Assembly (NCBI RefSeq): GCF_047495875.1
Contig: NC_092460.1
Coordinates: 10,344,520-10,408,519, forward strand
Origin: Pithys albifrons albifrons
Lineage: Eukaryota; Chordata; Aves; Passeriformes; Thamnophilidae
Length of the DNA stretch: 64,000 nt
Reading direction: 5' to 3'
Position 1 is the first letter of the stretch, and each line of letters begins with the position of its first letter. The position numbers were made by a program, and so were the translations under genes. Shown piece after piece: positions 36,553 to 49,500 of the stretch. Under the pieces are notes generated by a model, which saw nothing but the letters and a program-made list of their open reading frames with translations, searched no databases and was not told the DNA's origin.

Positions 36553-39500
36553 AAATTACCTTGGGGGTAATGCAGTTAGTGGTGGGAGGTTCCTTTAGTA
36601 CTGGTGTTCTTATGGAAGCTTACTGTGTTTCATTTTTAATGATGACAATATTCAAAATATATCAGCACCAAAGAACATATTCCCCTAAAACAGTGTCTTC
36701 CATTGAATATGCAGAGTTTTGCTGCTGAGGTGGAAGAAGACTGGGGTAGTTGTACTGTGTAGGATGCTTCTGAATCCTTGATCTCCTTATAGTATTTAGA
36801 TTTTTGGTTTTGTGTCTCTATAATATTTATGGAAATAAATTTTTATATCTGCCTATGCTCAAGGAGAGTATTGGGGTGTCATGTCCAGTGTATTTCAGTT
36901 TCTTTTTCCCTTTACTGGAGCAACCGTGCTGCAATCTTTATTTTTTGTGGCTGGAGGAGTGGAACAGGGATACATTCCACCTGTTTGGGGGCTGGTATGC
37001 ATTGAGTCCCTCAGATTTATTTTTAGGTATGATTAAATGGGCAGCTGAAACGTGACCTGCTGCAGTGCACTTGCTCCGTGACTCTGGCCCCTTGTGTTGG
37101 TTATCCCTGTGCAGCCCCTTCTGGCTTTTTTATGGGGAGAAGTTAAGCAAGGATGGCAGTACCTAGACCAAGGGTTATCTTCTTTAAGATTCCCAAAGGA
37201 TCAGAGGATAGAGGCAGGTCACTTAATTAGCCTTGCACTGGGTGGAGCAAAGATTGAACAGACCTTGGATGAGTTGATAAAACCAGAGGCCAGATCATGA
37301 ACTAAAATACAGCCCAGCAGTGGGCATTAGGAGGATCTCCCATGGAAGCACAGTTGCAGTTCCCAGCTCAGTTCTGAGCAAAGGGCTCTGAGCTCAGACT
37401 GCTCAGCATGAGGGAGGCAAAGCCTTGCCAGCATCACTTCAGGCTCAACATAATTAATGGTAAAGTATGACCCTCTTCAGTGCATCTGGAGGGAGCAGAG
37501 GAGAGGCTTGTGACAGATTTTGACAGTACCTTAATGAAATATGTGACCTTTTGTAAAGCACATGTGTGTTTGCTGAGCTGGTGAGCCCTGTCCAGATCTG
37601 CCCTGGACCATTGCTGCTTTGCTGTGTGTTGGGGGAAGACCTGCAGAGGTGAGAGGCACCCCAGACAGGCAGCCAGTGTCTGGCATCCCCTGCAGTGCCA
37701 TCCCCAAACCACTGGCCTCTGGTGTTTGGGAGAGAGCTGACAGGACTCCCCTGTGCTGCTTCATTTTGGACTGTTTTGTTTTCGCTGTTTAAAGTGAATG
37801 ATGGATGAATTTCCCCTGTGGATTTGGAAGGGTCTCAAAAAATGTGATAGGATTACCTTTATTTCTCACATTTTATTTCTGACATAGGAAGGAAAGATGA
37901 AGAACATAAGGTGCTTTCCTTTAATTTTGCAAGACTTGTGCTTGATGTGGTTAATAATGAGTTTTTCTGATAGAAACAGAATAAAGACCTGGAAGCACGT
38001 GCCCAGGTGTGGAGTGCTGGATAGACTGCGTGTGGGAGAGTTGTGTGGCTGATATAGTTGGTATCCCATGTTGGGAAGGTAGGAAGATTCATGGAATGAA
38101 AGGTGGGGTGATCCTCTTGGAACAGAGACCCTGGTGAAGTTATGAGCTTCCGTGAAGTGAGAACATACATGCAGGTACCTTCTCTTTCCCCTTTTTAAAT
38201 CAAGAGAGAGATCTACTAATCGTTTCCATCTTTTTCTTTAATTTTATTATGTGTTTTAGTTTACCTGAGAAGTATCAGGTGGTACATCTAATCTTCTTTG
38301 ACTTTACCTGAGCACTTATTAGCTGTTTCAGTCCAGTCTGGTATCATCCTGACAGCTCTTAATTGAAGCCAGGGGAAGTAGAGAATCTTTAAGTAAAATA
38401 GTTTTTTTTCATCTGACTGTGTGTAGTGCCACTGAGATAGGGACTAACAAAGTAAAAGTAGAGATGAGCTGAAACTCTGCTCTCTGCTGTGTAGGAATCC
38501 TTTCATTCTCTTAAAACTTCTTTTCCCCAGCACATCAGAGACTGCACTGAGAACATGTGGTTTTCTGTTTCTCTTCTACTAACTGGGATGCACTTCCTTA
38601 CAGTACAGAGTGATAAGACTGTCAAGTCCTAACAATTCCCAGTGAGTCCATAGATTTTTGAAATAGTGATATTTTGTATGAACTGTGATACAAAAATGTG
38701 CTACATTTCTTAGTTTGCCTGCTGGTTATTTGCACTGATAGCAGTGCCAGTGAATATTTGATTGAAATTTGAGCAGGAGAAAAAGATCAGTAGCCGCTCA
38801 AAAAGAGAAAAGAGGGTACAAAGCCAGACTGAGACTCTTTTTTATTTCTTCTGTTGCCTTCTGTAGTCCATGGGGAGTCTTGACTTCAGTTTGCATGAAG
38901 CTGCCCTTTCTGTTTGCTGTTTGCATCTCTTGGTTTCTGGATGTTTTATGTTGGTTATTTTCAAACTGCTGATTTTTTCCCTTATGTAGTAGATGCTTAC
39001 ACTTGGTATCTTTTATGGCTGCTTTTGTCTTTTAGTAAAAATCAAGACACTAAGATTCAATAATGAACTTCATTAATTACCTTGGCACTGTGAGGGACTG
39101 TACTGGGACCACAGTGGTGTCTGTGCCTCTAGGGCAGGAGGGTACTGCTTGTTGAGAAGGGAGGTGTGGGACTGGCAAACGCTGCCAGAAGGACAGGATG
39201 GTGAGGCTGGAGGGGATGGCTGGGCACCCAGTGGCCACTGATGCAGAAGTGAGAGGGTTAATGTACTCACCTCTTCTGTGCTCTGTGGAGATGAGGTTTA
39301 CCTGGCCCAAAATGGGACAGGTCTGAACTCTACCCTCTTGCATTTGCCTTTGGCTACATCTCTGCATCTGGTCCAGCTACTGGCTGACCTATGTGAGCAA
39401 CTGCTTCCATGCCCACGGTGTTTCAAAGCCCAAGATTTTGATTTCAAGTCTAATCACGTCAAAAGCTACTGCCTGCTTTTTCTATTTCTTTATGCAATTT

Positions 39501-41071
39501 ATCTTATCTCTTTTCAATATCCGTGTCTGAAGTCTGCTGCTATTGAGACCCACCCTGTCCCTGTGCACCAACACACACAGAATGGAGCCAAGAGAAGTGA
39601 GGTGGGAGCAAACACTTTATTAGAGCTGCAGTCTAAAATAATGAAAATAATAAAGAGTCTGAGAGGTGCTGCCACTGGTGTCCTGGTGACTGCATGAAAG
39701 AAAGGTTAGAAAGGGAGTTGTGATGCCCTGGAAAACATTTTAAGTCTTGTTTAAACTTTACAGAGCTGATTGAATTAACATAAGGGCACTTAGATTCTTA
39801 CCTTCTTTAGTGTTTGTCCTTCAGTGAAAGATGACAAATCTCTGGCATGAGAACATCATTAGCAGAATTATCCCTTCAGGTATATTTCCATGTGAAATTG
39901 GACTTTTTCCCCCAAAACTGTGAACATGAACAGACTTCCAGGAGAGATCCTCTAGTGACATGTGTGAGATGGCCATGGAGGTAATTGCTATCCACTTCCT
40001 AGCCTGCAAAAAGACCAGAGTGTTAGATGGATGTGCACCTTTGATCAATGATTGAGACTGTGGAAGGAAGATGCTTTGGTTCCATCAGTTATGATGATGA
40101 TTTTTTTTTTATATCCAAGAAATTGCATGTAATGTTTTAGGATTCCTCACTGCTGAGAATTTTTCACATTTTTTTCATGATATCTGCCTCTCTACATGTC
40201 CCCTTCTCACTCTACCAGCCATTTCTTTTTAAATGACCTGAAGTTCCAGATAGTGAGCTGCAATGATTAGTGTCTCCTTGGCAGTGGAGTGGTGCTGATG
40301 GAGGCCCATGATTGGTTGTGCTGGAAGGAAGCAGAATTTGGCTCCATTATTAGTTCCTTCATAGGAGAGGGTGAGACTATTGGTTATTTAATCTCTTTTG
40401 AGATCAGACTACCCTAACCCATGGAAGCCTAAATGGTGTTTTATCAAAGTGTTTTACATTCCTGTGCTGTCATTTCTTTCCATCCTTTACAAAGGTCCAT
40501 GATCTGTCCCCAGTATTGTGCCCCAGCACTTCCACGTTTCAGCTGGGTTGTGGGGAATCCACAGAATTGCCTCTGCCTTCAGTTGCTGATAGGAGTGGAG
40601 ACCTCAGTTGTACCCCAAATTGTGTCTCACCAACTAGTTCTTGGGATAGGAACAATGCTCTGTATAGAGAGTGTCTGAAATGCTGCACTACAATAGGTGA
40701 TATTGGAGAGGGAAGGGACCCAAAGTAAGTTGGTACAAAACGGGAGGTACGTCGGGAGACTGGAACTGTTTGGGGTGGGAAACACATGTAGGATGTGGTT
40801 GGGCTCAGCCCTTCCATCAGTATTCTCAGAAACAGCTGAACTGCTTCACATGAAAGCTCACCCTTCCTCCCAGATTATATCTATGCACAGACATATACAT
40901 GTGTGAGTGCATGTGTGGCCTGAGGCAAACACCTGACATGGAAAATGTCATCCCAATCTGTTCAGTTTTGGTGGAGATTTAAGCAGCAAAAGACAGTCTT
41001 ACAATGGAAAATAGAGTGCTCCCAGCACAGCTTAGAGTCCCGTGAATTGAGGAAAATACCTCTTGAGCCTC

Positions 41072-41103
41072 ATTGAACGGATCACATATTGAACAGATCA
41101 TGG
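41072..41103. repeat. Tandem duplication of a 16-bp unit
   Basis: ATTGAACGGATCACAT is followed directly by ATTGAACAGATCATGG, with three differences. The copies are short and may reflect replication slippage. No function is evident. Confidence 0.6.
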
Positions 41104-42793
41104 CTTGAGCTGTGCTCAGTGGGTCACCGAGGGCATCCTCTCCAGATGATGAGCATTCCCAGTGGTTCCCTTCAGAGAGGCTGAGCAGAGGGATGTGTAA
41201 TAGTGTGGACAGCTATGTAAGTGCCCATGGCTGGGTTTTACCTGGTATAAATCAGCTTAGTTCTGTGGGCCTCAGAGTGGCTTTGGCGATTACCTTGGCT
41301 TAGGTGGAAGCTCTTGCTGGTGGAGTGAATGTGGAGCACCAGGGTCTTGCCCTCTCAGTCTCCCTGTCCGTTGTCATTGCCTGGGCTGCCAGTTCAAAAC
41401 TTTTGGCCAGAATGTTAAAAACTGAAGAGACGGAATCAAAAATTAATGAATTTAAAGGGGAAAAAAAAAAGTTTGTCTTTTCATTTACAGTGGTTCTGAA
41501 ACTTTTCCTGTGCACTTGTTTCACATTTTCAAGATTTCCTATGATTTGCTTTGCAAAATTAGACTATCCTTGTATGTGCACAAATTTAGGACCACAGAGA
41601 AAATGTAAATGCAGTGTGACTTGGGACTAAAATTAGACTGACAATGCTGAGCTGCTACTCCATACTGGGCTAAGTCATCATTATTTGGATTTGCTCGAGT
41701 CCAGAAAAGGCTTAGCTCATGTTTTGAGCAAAGCCAGCAGTCACATCCTGCTTTCTTAATTGCTATTTGATATGAACCATGATAATTTCCATTATGAAGC
41801 CAGTTTTAATTAAGCAAACAAAAATGCTCTGCACTTCTTTCTAGCCAGCTTTTGATGACTTCTTCTGAATTGTGACAGTTGGGTTTAAATGTGCTCTTCA
41901 AACGCAGCCAGGTTTAGAAGATGCAATAAAACAGAGAATCATGTGCATGGCCTTGAGCAGTAGCTTTGTGTGGCCCAGAGACTGTCAGTGCTGGGCACTG
42001 GCTGCAGAGTAGGATTTTAGCCATCAATATTCCATAAGTGCTGTGTTGCTTAAGGGTTTGTAAGATAATGTGTAACTGAATGTGATAATTTAGGGCATCA
42101 AGGGGGTTTAAACCAGCAGGGAGAAGCTTTGTCCTGGGTGCTGCAGCAACTCCAGTTGCATTGGAGGGAGAGCCATAAACCCTCAATTACTGTTCCATTC
42201 TCTCTGATAGAGGGAGAACTGGTACTGGCCTTTGTTGCAGAGAAATTGTTATAATACAACAGGCTGTGGCCAGAGTGAAGGCCAAGACTGGCAGATGCAT
42301 TTGCCATTTTCTGTAGGATGTGTATGTGAGTCTTTGTGCTTGGTGTAAGACTCCTTGGCCCCTTTGGCCTTTGAACAAAAAGTGTAGGAAATGAAAGCTG
42401 GCCTGCCTTAAGGTTCCTGAGAGGGCTCGTGGTGCTGCTCATGCCATGTTTGACCTGCACCTTCCTGAGAAAGCCCCAAAACATGACTCCAGGAAAAGCA
42501 GGACCCCCATCCCAGATATCAGGGCAATGGACTGAGGAAGTGACTGAGGGGTTGATGCATTACAGTCACAGCATGGGCAAATCCCTTGCTGCCAAAGGAC
42601 AAGGGGATGGTTTAATGTGGGCAGATAGATGAGGACAGCAGGTAATTTATTTCTACTCATCTCTTGGAAATATTCATGGTACATAAATTATATATAACAG
42701 ATAAACCTGTTACCTCATTGCATAATGATCAAGGCAGAGCATGGGCAGGCATGTGCCTTGTTTCATGTCTTGCTATATGCCTTGCTTCCTTCT

Positions 42794-43055
42794 GTGACAG
42801 GAGGACATGGCCTCAAGCTGTGCCAGAGGAGGTTCAGGCTGGACATTAGGAGGAATTTTTTCAGAGAAAGGGTTGTTAAGCATTGGAATTGGCTGCCCAT
42901 GGAGGTGGTGGAGTCACCATCCGTGGAGGTCTTTAAGAAAAGACCAGATGTGGCACTCAGAGCCATGGTCTAGTTGACATGGTGGTGTATGGTCAAAGGT
43001 TGGACTTGGTCATCTCAGAGGTCTTTTATGACGTAATTGATTCTGTGATTCTTAT
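42794..43055 (+). repeat. CR1 LINE 3' end with ORF2 C-terminus and 3' UTR
   Basis: One frame carries the C-terminal part of CR1 ORF2. It begins GGHGLKLCQRRFRLDIRRNF, continues VVKHWNWLPMEVVESP and ends FKKRPDVALRAMV at a TAG (42971-42973). It is followed by the short CR1 3' UTR with GGTTGGACTTGGTCATCTCA, then GAGGTCTTTTATGACG and the terminal ATTGATTCTGTGATTCTT repeats. The copy is 5'-truncated like most CR1 insertions. The VALRAMV ending and the GACATGGTGGTGTATGGTCA word fit CR1 subfamilies common in songbirds. It is the least decayed mobile element in the window. Confidence 0.95.
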
Positions 43056-44646
43056 CCAATAAAAAACATTCAATGATTCTTATTCCCTTTGGAGAGCTAG
43101 GACAGTTTATGGAATGCTTACTTAGGACTTCTTCATGGAAGTTTCTGAGCATGGCTATGGGCAACTTAAGGTTTAAGAACCTTTTAGGTCTCTGGATTGT
43201 GCAACTGTTTTTTCAGAGCAGAGATGATGGGGTTTCATGGGTACAGCCCAGGGAACAAGGCTGCAGGGGTACAGGAAGAGGATGAAAAAATTCCCATATA
43301 TTCCTCTGTATGGTCTTGCTGCACCTGTGTGAGAAGGAAGATAAATGCATTTACCAAACACTATTTCTCCTTGGAGAAACAACTAAATCAGTATTTTATT
43401 GTTAATTTTAATGTCATAGGACTTCTTTTCTCCCACAGTTCTCTGTGAAAAATTTGAGCTCAAGACAAACTTTTAGAGAGTGCCAATTGAACCACTTGGG
43501 ATAACTTGGAACTAATTGTAACACTCCTGTGCTTGAGTCCTCTTTCATCCTTTGAGTTGTCTGATGTTATTTAGCCATGAGTAGTCTCTTTCTGAACCAC
43601 TTTTTACAATCCTTATAATATTAATTGGGTTCCTTCCCACGTTGGTGGTGCTAAAGGCCATGTTATATATTAATACCTTTTTACTAATAGTATTGGTAAT
43701 GTAGCTGGGGCTGCTTAGTGGTGATCCAGGTGTCCTAGTGGAATGAAATAGATTAAGTACCATTCCCTAGTGAGAGTGTAATTCATAAAATCAGGGTGGA
43801 CAGTATGTTGTGCCTGTCTGATGTGTTTTAGAGAACATCTCTGCTGATGATTATACTTTGGGAAACTGGAAGAACATTTCCTCGGGACATATAAAGTGAC
43901 TGTCTATTAGGGACATGTAGAGGATGTGTCAGGTTTTTGAGAAATGTACTAGAAAGAGAAATTAGGTTTGAAAAAGCTAATACACTGAGGAAGGCAGGAA
44001 GCTCCTTTTTTCCAAGGTGGACAAATCTAGGTTCTGTTTAGCCATGCATACAATTTTAGAACTGCATGTACAGGCTCAAGAAGGATCAAAATAGCATTTC
44101 AAGAGGCTGGCAGAACTTGTCTGAAACAATGGTACCTCATTAGCAGATGCTGATCCTATCAGGAAAAAAAGGTAAAATGGTGCCTTTTGCTTCACTAAAG
44201 AAAATGCTGCCTTAAGCCTTTGCTCCCCCAGTAGGCAGAGAGGAGTCTCTAGGCAGCAGTGATAAAGGGCTCAAGCAAAACCATCCTGAGGGGCACTGGA
44301 GGTTCAGACAAGCCTGTTTGATTTGTTAATGGGCCACGTTGCAGGAAAGGGATGTGTTTGGAGCCCATGTACCCTCAGCACTGTGCTTGGGGAATAAGCT
44401 GCAGGACGTGTCTGGTACCACACGTGAAGTCTTGCTTTCAAATAGTGATTGGGTAGCTGTGAGGGTGTTCCCATGGAAGAGGGACAGTGGAGTTACTGGA
44501 GGGAGATAAGAGGTATATTGGAGGCAGCATGTAAAGTCATGGAGAGAAGGAGCAGCCTGCAGTTTTATGCCCTGAATCTTACAGTGAAGAAACTAATGCT
44601 GGGATGCTACTCTGAATTTTAATTTTTCTTTTTGCTATATGTTTAG

Positions 44647-44709
44647 TGCAGCCATCAATGCAATGGGGACGGAACAGGCAGATGGAGGAGGAAAGGGAGG
44701 GCAATCAAG
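44647..44709 (+). other. Possible 63-nt exon with splice-like borders
   Basis: An extended pyrimidine-rich tract (TTTAATTTTTCTTTTTGC then TATATGTTTAG) is followed by 63 bp open in all three plus frames. They end at CAATCAAG/GTAGAAG, a fair donor. The length is a multiple of three. One frame reads QPSMQWGRNRQMEEEREGNQ. All-frame openness makes the coding frame undecidable, and no partner exon was found. Confidence 0.08.
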
Positions 44710-46539
44710 GTAGAAGTCAGGGTCTCTGAATACATCCTTAGCTGTAAGGTTGTGGATTTGACTTGCAATGCTGAAGGGCTCAAGAGTAAAGACTCAGGAT
44801 GATGAAATATTTTCTGAGCTCTACCTGGGATCTGGAGGCATCTTTTAGCTTATCTTTCCATCATCATCAGCCAGCAAGTGGGAAGTGAGAAGTAAAGGAA
44901 AGAGCATTTAAGTAGGTTGTATTCATGACTTCCTGCGTGGTACCGAACTGTGAGGGGATTCTGCCTGTATCTTCATCCTCTCTCATCTTAAAGGGTTTCA
45001 TTAAAATCTAATTGCTGCTTATTTTCCTCATTCAGAGCATCCAGGTGCTGTACAATGTTCTTAATCAAGTGTGAAAAGACCATTTTTCAAGAAAGCTTCT
45101 GCTCCTTCAGTAAGGTGCTTCTGAAAATGTTTGGCCTTTGTCTGTGCTTATCTAGGAGAACAACAAGAGTCTTGAACTTGACTGAGATCTTCACTTGTTC
45201 CTACCAACCTTGTTTCTGTGATGGCACCTTAGAGTAGGTTACCAATGAAAGGCTCATCTGAACTGGAACTAATTTAATGGAATGATGCCAATGTTGGCCC
45301 CTGTCAGTGTCTTAAGGCAGTTCTTGGCACAAACAGGTCACTGAAAGAGAAGGTGGAGGGATGAGCAATATGAGATGTTGCTGGAAGCCTTAAATCCTTT
45401 GTTATGTAGTATTGGGAGTCTAACTGGGTAAATGAGCAGGTTTTAGTCCAGCTACAGGAGGTGATAATGAGAACAGAAGTTTTGAGGGTTCCTCTTGGCC
45501 TCATCCATCTTCTTTCAGTAAAAAAGGGTCAACTGTGAGAGATATTCTTCAAATGGTATAGCAAGGAAGTAACTCTTGTGATGTCCTCTGTCTTGGGTTC
45601 AGACCTTCCCTTCATCCTTTTATCCTTTTGCTCCTGTTCAGCAGTAATGAGGTGATCAGAATGATGAACTGTTCTCCCACTGGAAACATGTAAGGCTTGA
45701 GGACTTGGCTGTGTTTCCTGCACCACAACCAGTGACACTGGGGAGCTTAAAATTATGAGGATACTCTCCCTTTTGAGAAGGGACATACATTCTTCCCTAC
45801 CTGATTGAAACTGACTCTAGAAAATACTAAGAGCATTTTTCTCCCTCCACCTTACAGAATTAATCCAGTGGAAACAATCTGGATTTAAGATAGCATAGCT
45901 GGAATCAGAGTAAATACCTTATTTTCCTGGTCTGTTAGGATATTTGCTAGTGATTGGCCAAAACCTCTGCTGATATGACTTCACTAAATTTAGTGAAGCT
46001 TGGATCAAGATCTCCACTGGCATATTTTTCATCCAGTTCATTAAGCAGCAAGAAGTTGGATCAGATAGGACACAGAAAGCACAAAACACTTGCTGAGAAT
46101 GTAATATCCTTCATTAGTCAGCTGGGCTTGCAAAAAAGCAGGGAGAGAATTGTACCCACATCATCCAAGTCATGTCAGCCCTCGATGGGTGTCTCACTGT
46201 GTGTCTCCAGCCCCTGTGTGAGAGGTGCTGTGGAAGGGCTGTGCAGATGCAGCCGTGATCAGTGGGCTGGGATAGCATGCAGCTTGCTGAACTGAAATAG
46301 CATAAAAGGAAAAAACTTCTGATGGGACAAACACTAAGGGATAAAAAGAGATGAGAGAACTTATTCATCCCCACAGAAATCCCATTGATGCTGTGTTGCT
46401 CCCAGGTGTTGCTAATGGGAAAGGGGAGCAGCTTGGGTGGTGGTTTCTGCAGTCCAGCAGCCACAGCACTCAACAGTCAATCTGGGAGCATGAGGAAATG
46501 GTTATGGTGCTTTTGAAAATTAAGGTTTGTTAAGTTATG

Positions 46540-46597
46540 GGGTTTTCGCCTGGTTGGGTTTTTTTTTTTGTTTGGTGTGTTGTTTTGGTTTTTTTAA
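46540..46597. repeat. T/G-rich low-complexity tract
   Basis: The tract runs through GGTTGGG, a run of 11 T, GTTTGGTGTGTTGTTTTGG and another run of 7 T. It resembles a decayed simple repeat. The minus strand would be an A/C-rich tract. No coding or structural role can be seen. Confidence 0.7.
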
Positions 46598-49500
46598 GCC
46601 AACACAGTTCATAGGGAGTCTCTGCTTTCTTTGGGAAGGGATGACAGTCAATTTAGTATGAGCTGAGCATATCCTTGGAGCTTGAAGGGATCTCTAGCAA
46701 GTGTGCTGCAAAGGGCAGGTATCCCATGGGCCCAAGGGGTGGGCCAGTCTCCCCAAGCCCTTCAGCACAAGCATCCACAACTGTGACTGTGGGAGGAGAT
46801 GGAAAGGCAAGGGTGCAGGAGGAAGACTGCAGTTCTGTAGAAGTGTGGAAGGGAGGATTACACCCACAGTGTTTGATATGGAAGAGCAAGGATTACTGCC
46901 TGTGTGTGACATTGCGTGGGAGAGATTAAAGTCACCCAGGCAGGCAAGAATTGGGTGTGAAGCAGGAAAAGAAAGAGGGATTAGGCTGAGAGGGGTGTGA
47001 TAGAGGAGGAAGGGTGTTCCTCTGGGCAAAACACAGATGGTGTAAGATGACGAGATTTGGATGGTGTGGATAGCAGATGCATTGCAGCAGAGGTAGAGGG
47101 ACTGAAGGATCTGTAGGATGCACCTGGGGTCACTCCCGATACTTGAACTTGTGGAGATTCCTATCCTTCCAGCTCTGGAAGCAGGTGATATGAGGCTTAC
47201 AAGAACAAAGCTTGGATAGTCAGCCCCTAAGACTGAGGTGGTGCAGGATGCTTCAGAGTCAGGATAAATACTAGGACATCAGGGCTCTCTTATTCTTCAA
47301 GAACTGGTTGTTGCCCTTAGCTGAGAAACTAGAGGCTTTCTGCTTTTGGAGTTGGTTCCTGGGTTCCCCAGGTGTGAATTCCTATCCACTTCCTGGAGAA
47401 CCTCCTGTTACTGTGAAGAAATCTTTATTCTCTTCATAGTTGAGGTGCCCAGAAATTTCAGACTAAGTCTCCATGGTATCAAGTGCTACATTAAAATGTA
47501 ATAAAAGATAATTTTTGCTCTGAGGAGATTTTCTGCTTTTCTTGGAAAAGACATAACAATGTATGGTATAAACCAGCCCCAAAAGAGAGATTGTTGGGCT
47601 TCTTAGAGCATCTTTTCATGGATATGAACATCAGCATGTTTGGTACAAGGGAAGACTCTGGAGGTGAAGCTGGTAGGATTTAGTCCTGGCAGGAGTGCTG
47701 TACAGCAGGTGTTTAAGTGCAAAAGTATGGAGACCATCTGCTGAGTGTCTAAGGCTGATGTTCCAGTTGTGTTTGCACATAGGATGCCTGTGTTGTTTAA
47801 AATCCAGCCATAAATTGTACTTGCAGTGGCTGTTATACATTTCCTTTTCCAGGAGCAGACTTTCAAAGCCCACAAGAAATATTCTCTTACAATTATGTCT
47901 GATTTAAAGGGAAAAGATCTGTAGCTTTGTAGCCTTAATAATTTGCTCAAACAGCTGTAGATTAATGAAAGTGTTGCTCAAGGCATGTTTCCAGAAATAG
48001 CGCATAGCTCGACCCGCTCAAGTCACATTGGGTTAGAAAATGTGTTTTTGTTTTTAATGCTGGCAGTGCACACAGGAGGTGATCTACCAGAGCTCTCTGG
48101 ACTCATGGTCTGGGTGGTAGAGTGATGTCTGGAAGAGCTTGAAAACTATTTATTTGTGGAATTGCAGAGGTCTTTTAAAGCACCTCATATGTGGATTTGT
48201 CTATTGTAGAGGGAATGTCAGCTCACCCCAGCAAGTGACCATCAAGTGCTCTGCAGTCAGAGCACTGAGAGCCTGATGTGACTTTCTTGTCCTAAGAGTC
48301 AGAAAACAAATAAATCTGTCACTTGAAACACTGAGATTTTGCATGATTCGACTAAGCCTTCCAGAGATTGAGTCTTTATTGTGTTCTCCAGAAAAATGCT
48401 CTTTTTACTGTATGGTTTTTTTTTCATTCCATTGTCTCTTAATTTGATTGAGGACAGAATGCCTAGGGACAAGAGGCTATTTGATAAGAAACCTACAGTC
48501 ATCAAGAGGAACCAGTCCTTATTCCCATCATTATCCCTCTCATATGCAGAGCCACAGGGACATTGCTCCATAATGAGCTATGTGCTTTCCATAGAGAGAG
48601 AGGTACAATCCCTAAGGATTTTTTTAGCCTGCTGTATCCCAGCCTGTGATGATCTAACTGTAGGGGTTGCTCAGGTGTGGCAGTGGTTGAAGTATTGTGG
48701 TTGTTGCTCAAGTCCCTGTAGTCCCTGGTGGGCCAGACTCATGCTGTAGGTATTGGATGTGCCTGTTGAGTCCCTGATCAATGGCCTTGTGGTGTTAGGG
48801 AAGTACTGTGAGACCACACAGCCCTTCTGCACAAGTTGTGTTGTGCTCATTTTCCCCAAGGAAAGCTGGAACACAAAAGTAACAAATGTTGTTCTTGGTC
48901 CTGCTGAGTTCTTTGGTCCATAGCCTTTGAAAGTGGGACAGTTCCTCCCTTACGAGGCCTCCAGAGACTCTGTTCACACCTGGTTCAGCTGTGGATATGC
49001 TTTAGGGTGGGAAGGTGAACCTGGATTTTTTGTTGTTAGTCTGCATGGCTGCAGGTAGATGATGTCTAGTGCCTTTTAGAGAACTGTTGGGACTGACCAG
49101 ATTCCCTGTCCCAGTCAGGGGCAAATATGAAAGCAGTAAGTGCCCTCTCATGATGTGTATTTGAGGTCACGTAATGCCTGTTGATTGCTGAAGATAGTTG
49201 AAGTCAACTACCTGTTTTGGCATGCTGCACATAATCCCTTGAGATTGTTCCTGGCTCTGAAGCTCAGCATATGGTAATTGGTACAAACTCTGGGCTTTGC
49301 CAGGAGGGGTGGAAACACTGGTCCTTGCTCTAATCTTGTGTTATGGCATCAATGTGTCCTGTAAGGTACAGGTTTGTCCCATGTGGTATGAGAGCAGGGC
49401 CTTTTGCTCCCTTGTTGAAGATCTGATGACTTCCCTGAGTTGGGCCCTGCAGTGGGACTGGCAAACTTCCTGCAGTCCTTGTTTCTCAGCATTTCCATGG

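Larger units (their letters stand above)
33745..42793. other. Non-coding stretch without a recognisable gene
   Basis: No gene is recognisable. AT-rich patches occur at about 36000-36550 and 41730-41830, the latter with TTTTAATTAAGCAAAC. Two short tandem duplications (36519 and 41072) are listed separately. A 139-codon frame at 39278-39697 ends with a charged stretch (LLELQSKIMKIIKSLRG) but has a non-ATG start and no recognisable domain. Confidence 0.5.

Noticed and set aside
39278..39697. 139-codon plus-strand frame with a charged C-terminal part
   Set aside because: It has a non-ATG start, mixed composition and no domain. The charged part alone is too short to support a gene.
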